DNA from: Flavobacteriales bacterium
GTDB lineage: Bacteria; Bacteroidota; Bacteroidia; Flavobacteriales_F; PHOS-HE28
Direction: 5' to 3'
Length of the DNA: 36,518 bases
NCBI GenBank assembly: GCA_016787995.1
Contig: JAEUTB010000172.1
Coordinates: forward strand, 1-36,518
The notes under the pieces were generated by a model. That model had not been told where the DNA came from. It saw only the letters and a program-made list of their open reading frames with translations, and ran no database searches. A program made the translations under genes and the position numbers. Positions 14,516 to 22,500 of the stretch are shown here, piece after piece; the stretch's first letter is position 1; the number at the start of each line of letters is the position of its first letter.

Positions 14516-15004
14516 ATGAAGAACACGACCTTCCTGCTCCTGATGATCGCATTGGTCATGAACGGCTGCACATCCAGCGACTCGAGAACGGTGGCGCTGG
14601 AACAGCAAGTGGTGGCGCTGGAGCAAAGAGTGAACGACCAGTTCGTGCCCGGCTTCGGTGAGTTCATGTCCACTTTACAGGTACACCACGCCAAGCTCTG
14701 GTTCGCCGGGGAAGCGGGCAACTGGCCGCTTGCGGAGTTCGAGGTGCATGAGCTCGGGGAAGCACTGGACGACATCAAGAAATACCAGACCGAACGCAAG
14801 GAGTCGGAACTGGTGGTGATGTTGGACCCCGCGTTGGACAGCGTACGTGCTGCCATCCAGAAGGCCGACCCGGTCCTGTTCCGGTCCAGCTACACGCTGT
14901 TGACCAACACGTGCAACACCTGTCATCAGGCGACCAACTTCGCGTTCAACGTGGTGAAGGTCCCAGACACACCGCCGTTCAGCAACCAGGTGTTCAAGCC
15001 TTGA
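14516..15004 (+). CDS. monohaem c-type cytochrome lipoprotein
   Basis: A 162-residue protein with lipoprotein signal MKNTTFLLLMIALVMNGC (Cys18). A short heptad-like stretch (VALEQQVVALEQRVND) follows. A single haem c motif CNTCH lies at 133-137 (TLLTNTCNTCHQATNFAF), and the helical middle resembles cytochrome c' type bundles. It would be anchored in the periplasm as an electron carrier. Placed between chrA and a PAP2 phosphatase in a metal operon; its partner is unknown. Confidence 0.75.
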   Translation: MKNTTFLLLMIALVMNGCTSSDSRTVALEQQVVALEQRVNDQFVPGFGEFMSTLQVHHAKLWFAGEAGNWPLAEFEVHELGEALDDIKKYQTERKESELVVMLDPALDSVRAAIQKADPVLFRSSYTLLTNTCNTCHQATNFAFNVVKVPDTPPFSNQVFKP

Positions 15005-15018
15005 GCATCAAGCCGAGC

Positions 15019-15570
15019 ATGGGCATCGAGACAGACCTCCTTCACGCCTTGAACAACTCCTTCGCCATTAAGGAGCAACAAGCACTTCGCGTGATCTCGG
15101 ATTCCGCCGCCATCGTTGCGTACGGGTCGTCGGCCATGCTCCTGCTGATCGGCTTCTGGAAGAAGCGGCCTCGGCTGAGGCGCATGGCGATAGTGGTCCT
15201 GGCCGCCACGCTCGGCACCGCGTTGATCGTGAACGTGCTGAAGCACACCATTGACCGGGAGCGGCCCTTCGAGACGCTGGATGCAGTGACCAAGTTGGAT
15301 GTAGGTGGCGGCGGCTCGTTCCCATCCGGCCACACCGGCGATGCCTTCGCCGCAGCCATGATCTTCTCGCTGCTCGTGCGGCGCTGGTGGGTGGCCACGC
15401 CGCTCTTCATCTGGGCATGTGCAGTGGGTTGGACACGCATGGCCCTGGGCGTACATTATCCGAGCGATGTGCTGGCAGGTGCATTCATCGGGGTATCCTT
15501 CGCGCTCCTCACGCACTGGCTATCGTGGGTTCGTAGGCGGAACATTCAAATCACCGATATAACAAGTTGA
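15019..15570 (+). CDS. PAP2-family membrane phosphatase
   Basis: A 183-residue membrane protein with the three phosphatase motifs of the PAP2 family: K-x6-RP (KHTIDRERP, Lys75-Pro83), PSGH (102-105) and the TRMALGVHYPSD motif with the catalytic His. Family members remove phosphate from lipid phosphates such as undecaprenyl diphosphate or phosphatidate. The start MGIETDLLH is chosen because the frame upstream overlaps the cytochrome gene. Its place in the operon has no obvious arsenic link. Confidence 0.88.
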   Translation: MGIETDLLHALNNSFAIKEQQALRVISDSAAIVAYGSSAMLLLIGFWKKRPRLRRMAIVVLAATLGTALIVNVLKHTIDRERPFETLDAVTKLDVGGGGSFPSGHTGDAFAAAMIFSLLVRRWWVATPLFIWACAVGWTRMALGVHYPSDVLAGAFIGVSFALLTHWLSWVRRRNIQITDITS

Positions 15571-15580
15571 CGATCGCGCC

Positions 15581-17065
15581 ATGACCACCACCCTCGGCCT
15601 CCGCGCCAACTGGAAGCAATTCACCCTGCTCGTCATCCTCAACGCCTTCGTTGGCGGCATGGTGGGCATTGAACGCACGGTGCTGCCCGTGCTCGCCGAG
15701 CTGGAGTTCGGCATCGCCTCGCACGCCGCCGCGCTCAGCTTCATCATGGCCTTCGGCATCAGCAAGGCGCTGGCCAACTACTTCACCGGAAGGCTCGCCG
15801 CGCGCTACGGACGCAAGGCGTTGCTTGTCACCGGCTGGGCATTGGCGCTGCCCGTTCCGTTCATGCTCATCTACGCGGATGCGTGGGCGTGGATCGTCGC
15901 GGCGAACATCCTGCTGGGCATCCACCAGGGCTTCGCCTGGAGCAGCACGGTGGTGATGAAGATGGACCTCGTGGGCGAGAAGGATCGCGGGCTCGCGATG
16001 GGCCTCAACGAGTTCGCGGGCTACCTCGCCGTGGGTGGCATGGCCTTCCTCACCGGCTACCTCGCCGCGCAGTACGGACCTCGTCCTGTGCCATTCCAAG
16101 TAGGCATCGCCATCGCCTTGGTGGGGTTGCTGCTCACGTTGCTGTGGGTGAAGGACACCATGCACCATGTGGCGGCGGAGAGCGCCAAAAGCGCGATACC
16201 GAAGTTGAAGCGCGTGTTCGCCGAGACCAGTCTCACCCACCCTACGCTGGGCAGCGTCACGCAGGCCGGCATGGTGAACAACTTGAACGACGGCATGATA
16301 TGGGGCCTGCTGCCCGTGCTGCTGCTCAATGAAGGGCTCGGACAGGAACGGATCGGCCTCATCGCGGCCGTGTATCCCGCCGTGTGGGGCCTCGGCCAGC
16401 TCTTCACGGGCAAGCTCGCCGACCATGTGAACCGCCGTTCGCTCCTTGTCATCGGCATGCTGTTGCAAGGCGCAGCCATCCTCGGTCTGCCTTTCATGCA
16501 TGAACAGGGCATGTACATCGCGTTGAGCGCCGCGCTCGGGTTGGGTACGGCGCTGGTGTACCCCACCTTCCTTGCTGTGATCGCCGCGCACACGCATCCG
16601 CAGCAACGCAGCGAAGCGGTGGGCGTGTTCCGCTTGTGGCGTGACCTGGGTTATGCCATCGGCGCACTGCTCACTGGCCTCATCGCCGACCGCTTCGGCA
16701 TCACGGCTTCGATCCTCGCCATCGGTGCGGTAACGGTGCTGAGCGGCGTGGTGGTGTGGCTGCGTATGCCCAGCGAGCGGAAGTGCTTGGAGCCGGAAGA
16801 CCTGAAGCCCTTGCTAAAGCGTGCCGATGTGCGCGTGGTGGATGTGCGCAGCCCGGAGGAGTTCGCGAGCGGACATCTGCCGGAGGCCGTCAACATCCCG
16901 CTGGACCGCTTGCTGGAGCAAGCGCGCGGCTGGTCGAAGCGGCAGCGCATCGTAACGGTCTGCGCGAAAGGCGGCGGACGCAGCGCGCAGGCGGCACAGG
17001 TGCTGCGCGATATGGGTTTTGGGAGGACGTGGTGGTTGTGCGGGGGAACCTTTGGTTGGTCATGA
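15581..17065 (+). CDS. MFS transporter fused to a C-terminal rhodanese domain
   Basis: A 494-residue protein. Residues 1 to about 395 are a twelve-segment major facilitator with ARYGRKALLVTGW as the loop 2-3 motif. From about 400 a rhodanese domain follows in the same frame: VRVVDVRSPEEFASGHLPEAV with active loop CAKGGGRSAQ. It ends in GGTFGWS. The transported substrate is unknown. A cytoplasmic sulfurtransferase on a permease could load sulfur onto, or remove it from, the cargo. The stop overlaps the next gene (ATGA). Confidence 0.88.
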   Translation: MTTTLGLRANWKQFTLLVILNAFVGGMVGIERTVLPVLAELEFGIASHAAALSFIMAFGISKALANYFTGRLAARYGRKALLVTGWALALPVPFMLIYADAWAWIVAANILLGIHQGFAWSSTVVMKMDLVGEKDRGLAMGLNEFAGYLAVGGMAFLTGYLAAQYGPRPVPFQVGIAIALVGLLLTLLWVKDTMHHVAAESAKSAIPKLKRVFAETSLTHPTLGSVTQAGMVNNLNDGMIWGLLPVLLLNEGLGQERIGLIAAVYPAVWGLGQLFTGKLADHVNRRSLLVIGMLLQGAAILGLPFMHEQGMYIALSAALGLGTALVYPTFLAVIAAHTHPQQRSEAVGVFRLWRDLGYAIGALLTGLIADRFGITASILAIGAVTVLSGVVVWLRMPSERKCLEPEDLKPLLKRADVRVVDVRSPEEFASGHLPEAVNIPLDRLLEQARGWSKRQRIVTVCAKGGGRSAQAAQVLRDMGFGRTWWLCGGTFGWS

Positions 17066-17781
17066 GCACCTTTGCCCTGATGCTTCGCTTGCCAATGTTC
17101 AGCGCGCTCCTCTTCTCGACGATCGCGTGCTCCGCCCAGAACGGACCGGTGATCGCAACCGGCGCCATGCGCAACACCATGTTCAATGGGCAGTTGGCGG
17201 GGCTTATCCAACTCGACAGCATCGCGAAGCCAGGTACCTACGGCATCGGTCCGATGGAATACCTGCGCGGGGAAGTCCTGCTCCTCGATGGGGTCGTATT
17301 CGTGTCTGAAGTGGAGAAGGAACTCGGCATGCAGGTGGTACAACGGACCGAAGTGCGCGCGCCCTTCTTCGTTCATCAGCGTGTTACGGAGTGGACCACC
17401 GTGCAAATTCCGGACAGTGTGGTGGACCTCCCAACGCTCGATGGCTTCCTCACGGCACGGTTCGCACAAAGCGGCGAGCCCTTCGCATTCCGGATCGGCG
17501 GCGTCATCCCCTCGGTGGATGTCCACATCGTGGATGTACCAATGGGATCAGAGGTGAACGGTCCGGACGATGCCCACCAGCACAACAAGGACTACCATCT
17601 GGAAGATCGCACCATGGACCTCGTCGGCTTCTTCTCCACGAAGCACAAGGCCGTATTCACGCACCACGACACGAACATCCATGTGCACGCGATCACTGCG
17701 GAGGGCGACTGGATGGGACATGTGGAGCAAGTGCGGTTCAGTCCGTCATCGGTGCAGCTCCAGATTGCCACGATCCGGTAA
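17062..17781 (+). CDS. exported acetolactate-decarboxylase-like protein, copy 2
   Basis: A 239-residue paralogue of the protein at 4457-5161, closely similar through most of its length. The start is the ATGA overlap with the MFS-rhodanese stop. A signal peptide ends near TIACSAQ; the Cys gives a poor lipobox, so lipidation is uncertain. The zinc triad is retained at His207, His209 and His220 (NIHVHAI ... MGHVE), and the family's Arg is again a His (VDVHIVDVPMG). It is the last gene of the arsR2 operon. A role outside acetoin synthesis is likely, but none can be named. Confidence 0.75.
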   Translation: MSTFALMLRLPMFSALLFSTIACSAQNGPVIATGAMRNTMFNGQLAGLIQLDSIAKPGTYGIGPMEYLRGEVLLLDGVVFVSEVEKELGMQVVQRTEVRAPFFVHQRVTEWTTVQIPDSVVDLPTLDGFLTARFAQSGEPFAFRIGGVIPSVDVHIVDVPMGSEVNGPDDAHQHNKDYHLEDRTMDLVGFFSTKHKAVFTHHDTNIHVHAITAEGDWMGHVEQVRFSPSSVQLQIATIR

Positions 17782-17814
17782 GGCTCCAGTGCAGCGGCGG
17801 CGACCTACCGGCGT

Positions 17815-18279
17815 TCAGTATTCTCCACGTTGGTCCTCCTCCTGTTCTATCGGCATGTTCGCGTTGAACCAGGTCGCCAGCGTGTTGCGCTGGGAAGCAT
17901 CCAGCCGCGCCTCGCCGTGTATCCAAGTGTAGCTGTCGATCGGCATCTCCCCTTCTTGGACCTCTTCGCCGGCTTCGTGCGCGTGCTTCTGTGAGGCAGA
18001 CATGTTCCAGTGGGAGAAATTCATCTTCTCACGGCCTTCGTTGATGTGGTCTTGCAACCAGAAGTTCATTGGCGTTACATGGCTGTACCACGGGTATGTT
18101 GTGTTGTAGCTATGGCAGTCATAGCAAGCGCCTTGCACCAGTGTTCTGATGTCATCAGGGGCCTCGGTCATCACGAGCATGTCGTTGGCGGGATCGATCG
18201 GCGGTACGCCACGATGGGGTTGGAAGAATTGGGCCACCAACACGATGGCGAGAAGGATGTACAGGATGCGCCTTTTCAT
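17815..18279 (-). CDS. haem-binding-domain protein with CxxCH
   Basis: A 154-residue protein with an N-terminal membrane segment (ILYILLAIVLVAQFF) and one haem c motif CYDCH (Cys52-His56) in GACYDCHSYNTTYPWYSHV, the signature of the haem-binding domain family common in Bacteroidota. The start MKRRILYILL is preferred over an upstream frame extension. It follows the efflux adaptor by 50 bases on the same strand and is likely the last gene of that operon. Its electron partner is unknown. Confidence 0.8.
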   Translation of the reverse strand: MKRRILYILLAIVLVAQFFQPHRGVPPIDPANDMLVMTEAPDDIRTLVQGACYDCHSYNTTYPWYSHVTPMNFWLQDHINEGREKMNFSHWNMSASQKHAHEAGEEVQEGEMPIDSYTWIHGEARLDASQRNTLATWFNANMPIEQEEDQRGEY

Positions 18280-18329
18280 GATCGTTCTTGTTGGGTTCGT
18301 GCCGTTCTGATAGGCTTCTTTCGGAAGCC

Positions 18330-19514
18330 TCATTCCTCCCCGCTGTTCTTCAGCGTGGAGAGCAGGGTGTATGCGCCCTTCACCACCAAGGGGCGCTGTT
18401 GCAGTTCCGCGGAAGGTCGCGTCAATTCGACCATGCCGTACTCGGTGGCGCCGGTGGTCACGGGCACCAGGGTATAACTACTGTCGGCGTTCACGGTGAA
18501 GACGGCCATGCCCTCTCCGGTTCGCACCACGGCTTCCTCCGGCACACACCACACGGTATCGGTCTGGATCTCCAACGTGGCGCTCATCGCCATGCCGGGC
18601 ACCAGATCCTTGTGTGTCTTGGTGAAGTGACAATGCACCACCGTGCTGCGGTCGGCATCCAGGCTGCGTCCCACTAGGATCACCTCCGCCGTGTATTCAT
18701 CGTCGGGATGTGCGGTGGGCCTCGCGTGTACTTCCTGGCCTACGCGTACATGCGGCAGGTCCTTCTCGAAGACGGTCAACGCGAGATGGATGTCCTTCGG
18801 GTCCACCAGCTCGAAGAGTACATCGGTGGGTTGGACGTAGCGGCCGATGTTCACGTTCACCTTCGCCACCCAGCCGTGGATGGGCGAACGCAAGGCCACG
18901 CTGCGCGAGATGCCCTCCGCAGTGAGTCCCGCTGGATCCACCCCGATCAGGCGGAGCTGCTCGCCCAGTGAACGCAAGGTGACCTTTTGGGTGTTGAGTT
19001 CGGCGGTCGCTTCCTGGAACACCTTGTCGCTCGTGGTCTTTGATGCGTTCAAGGCCTTCTGGCGTTCGTAGTCCTGCGCAAGCATCCTCAACCTGCCCTC
19101 GGACACCAGGTAATCCTGCTGTAGTTGGATGAAGCGCGGATCCTCAAGCACGGCGAGCGTTTGCCCTTTCTGCACTTCCATGCCAGGAAGCAGGTCCGTG
19201 GAGCGCAAGTAACCACCGAGCGGCGCACTGATGCTCACGAGGTTCTGCGGTGGTACGTCCACCACGCCTTGCACGGGCATGAGCACGCCGAGTGAACGGC
19301 GTTCGGCCTTGCCCACTACGATACCTGCGTTCGCGAGTTGTTCCGGTGTGAGCGTGACCGATGTGGCTGATGCAGCATTCGGTGCGGTTTCGGCAGGAGG
19401 GTCAGTCGTGGTGCAGGATGAGAGCGTTAGCAGGATGGCGCAGGTGCTGCTGATCAGCACCTGTAGCGTCGACCCACTGGGTCGACCAACGATCTTTGAA
19501 AGGGAAGGACGCAT
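18330..19514 (-). CDS. CusB/CzcB-type membrane fusion lipoprotein
   Basis: A 394-residue periplasmic adaptor of an RND metal pump. The start MRPSLSKIVG leads to lipobox LSSC (Cys34). The order is the usual one: barrel-sandwich strands (VSISAPLGGYLRSTDLLPGMEVQKGQTLAVL), a coiled hairpin (about 145-195), returning lipoyl strand (VALRSPIHGWVAKVNVNIGRYV), a beta-barrel domain, and a membrane-proximal domain near VPEEAVVRTGEG. It joins the inner-membrane pump to the outer channel. It lies 14 bases after the pump gene. Confidence 0.92.
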   Translation of the reverse strand: MRPSLSKIVGRPSGSTLQVLISSTCAILLTLSSCTTTDPPAETAPNAASATSVTLTPEQLANAGIVVGKAERRSLGVLMPVQGVVDVPPQNLVSISAPLGGYLRSTDLLPGMEVQKGQTLAVLEDPRFIQLQQDYLVSEGRLRMLAQDYERQKALNASKTTSDKVFQEATAELNTQKVTLRSLGEQLRLIGVDPAGLTAEGISRSVALRSPIHGWVAKVNVNIGRYVQPTDVLFELVDPKDIHLALTVFEKDLPHVRVGQEVHARPTAHPDDEYTAEVILVGRSLDADRSTVVHCHFTKTHKDLVPGMAMSATLEIQTDTVWCVPEEAVVRTGEGMAVFTVNADSSYTLVPVTTGATEYGMVELTRPSAELQQRPLVVKGAYTLLSTLKNSGEE

Positions 19515-19528
19515 GTGCTGCGGGGGTA

Positions 19529-22500
19529 TTATTGTTCGTTGAAAGCATTCAGTTCGAAAGCGGCGCGGCCCAATTCGCGCAGGGCATCCAGGTATTCCAT
19601 GGAGAGTGCGATGGACTGCCCGGTGAGAAGGCTCCATTCCAGGCGATCGATCTGGCCGTTCAGGTAAGCTTCTTCCGTGGAACGACGCAATTGTTCGGCT
19701 TCCTGTTGCGCACCTTGTTCGAAGGCTTCGACGCGGGCCAGTTGTGCGGTATACCGTTGCTGCGCTTGGAGCAGTTGAGCGCGTACCTCTTGTGTGAGGG
19801 CGAGCGTTTCGTTCGAGGCACGTTCCGTATCGATCCGAGCGGCTTTGGTGCGCGCGTGCTGTGCGCCGAAGAAGAGCGGTATCCCGACACCCGCGCGCAC
19901 CATGTTGAAGCGTTGATCGCGCCCATAGATCACCGACCCATCAGGAACGGAAGGCGACTGGTACAAGGTCATGCTCGCCGCACCCAGGTTGAACCCAGGC
20001 AGCATGTACGCGCGTTCCATCCGCCAGCGTGCATCGGCGGCCGACTCCTGTTCATTGGCCGAACGCACCACGGGATGCTTCACCACCGCGCTTTCATCGG
20101 GCAGGAGTGGCACGCTCTGTTTCAACGGGATCGGAAGGAGCGACCAGTCACCTGGGCTGTTCATCAATTGGCTGAGGCGCGTGCGGGCCTGATCCAGTTC
20201 TGCTTGCACCTGTTGCACCCGCGAACGCATCAACATGGATTGCGTGCGTGCTGTGGCACGTTGTAGCACATTGCTGGATCCAAGATCGAAGCGCTGCTCT
20301 TCACCGGTAACGGCTATGATGTAGATGCTGTCCGCTTCCTGCAACAGCCGAAGCTGTTCGCCGAGGATGAGCACGGCGTGGTAGGTCTGGCGCACCTGCA
20401 CGCGCACTTCGCGTTGGCGCATCGCTTGCTCCCATCGAACGCCGGCGGCACCATGCCTCAACATTCTCTTGCGCTGCGAATAGACCGTCGGAAAGGCTAA
20501 GCTCTGCGAGATGCTCAGCCGGTCATCGTTCACGTTCGTGTTGATCTGTCCGTACTCGACATCCACGTTCGTGCGCGGAAGGTCCCACGCGCTGCCGACC
20601 AGTGCCTCTTCCACTTCACCGCGCAAAGCGGCGCTCTTCAGGTAGAGGTTGTTGCGCATGGCGCTGTCCACCGCTTGTTCCATGGTGAGGGAATGCGCGG
20701 TCGATTGAGCACGTGCACCATCAGGCGCCAAACTCAGGAGGAGGACCAACGCAGCAGACACGGCCACGCGCTGTGCACCGCCATCGGACGAGCGCTTGCG
20801 GTGTACCAGCATGTACAAGGCGGGTAGCACGAAGAGGGTGAGAAAGGTGGCGGTGATCAGTCCGCCGATCACCACCGTGGCCAGAGGCCGTTGCACTTCG
20901 GCACCAGCGCCGTTACTGAGCGCCATGGGCAGGAAACCGAGCGAAGCCACGCTGGCGGTCATCAACACCGGACCAAGACGGTTCGCCGTGCCGGTGCGTA
21001 TGCGATCGCGGATATCGTTCACGCCTTCCTTCATCAAGTGCTCGAACTCGCTGATGAGCACGATGCCGTTGAGCACCGCCACCCCGAACAAAGCGATGAA
21101 GCCCACGCCGGCCGAGATGCTGAAGGGCATGCCCCGCCCCACGAGGGCGAATACGCCACCGATCGCGGAGAGCGGCACCGCGCTGAAGACGAGCAGGCTC
21201 AACTTCAACGAACCGAAGGCGAAGTAGAGCAGCAGTAGGATGAGCAGCAGTGCAAGTGGAACGACAACACTTAGACGCTTCTTAGCGTCCATCAGGTTCT
21301 CGAAGGTGCCGCCGTAGGTGGTGTAGTAGCCCACAGGCAAACCCAGTTGCGCATCCACCTTGGTTCGCAGTTCCTCCACGATGCTCTGCACGTCGCGGCC
21401 GCGCACGTTGAAGCCCACGGTGATGCGGCGTTTCGCATCCTCGCGCTGCACCTGGTTCGGTCCATCCTCGATGCGCACATCGGCGAGCAATGAGAGCGGC
21501 ACCGGTTTTCCCATCGGCGTCGGCACCAACAGCCGCTGCACATCGGTGAGGTCCGTGCGGCTTTGGTCACGAGCGCGTACCACCAGATCGAAACGACGTT
21601 CGCCCTCGAAGACCTGGCCTGCGACACTTCCCGCGAAGGCCGTGCGCACCACGTCGTTCACCGCATCCACATCCAGTCCGTAGCGGGCGAGCGCGCCGCG
21701 ATCGTGCGTCACCACGATCTGCGGCAATCCGCCCACACTTTCCACATAGAGGTCCTTGGCTCCTTCCACCGTGTTCACCAGCTCGCCCAGCTTGTGTGCG
21801 TATTTGGCCAGAGAGTCGAGGTCTTCGCCGTAGATCTTGCACACCACATCCTGGCGTGCGCCGGTCATCAGTTCGTTGAATCGCATCTGCACGGGGTATT
21901 GGAAACCGAACGTGGCGCCGGGCAGTGCACTCAAGGTGTTGCCCATCTTCTCGGCCAGTTCATCGAAGCTCTTCGCGCTGGTCCATTCCTTCTTGGGTTT
22001 CAGGATCACCATCATGTCTGCGGCTTCAATGGGCATGGGGTCCGTGGGGATCTCGCCGCTGCCGATCTTGGCCACCACCTTCTCCACTTCGGGATACCCG
22101 GCCTTGAGGAGACCCGCCGCCTTCTGACAAGTCTCAACAGTGTTCGTGAGCGAGCTGCCGGTGAGCAGGCGCGTGTCGATGGCGAAGTCGCCTTCCTCCA
22201 GTTCTGGGATGAACTCGCCCCCCATCGCGGCCATGATCCCACCGGCCACCACAAGGAGGACGACCGAGGCAACGACCAGTCGAGCCGGTTTCAGAATGGC
22301 CTTGTCCAACCATCTGCGATAGAACTTCCCGAGGCGTTCCATCATGCGGTCGGTCCAGGTCGCTGGCGGGTTCAGCTTCTTGCTCAGGACCATCGCGCTC
22401 ATCATCGGCACATAGGTGAGTGAGAGGATCGCAGCGCCCAGAACTGCGAAGGCCACCGTCTGCGCCATGGGCTTGAACATCTTGCCTTCGATGCCTTGCA

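Noticed and set aside
16756-17781. 341-residue extended version of the second decarboxylase-like protein
   Set aside because: The extension overlaps the rhodanese domain of the MFS gene in another frame and would bury the signal peptide.
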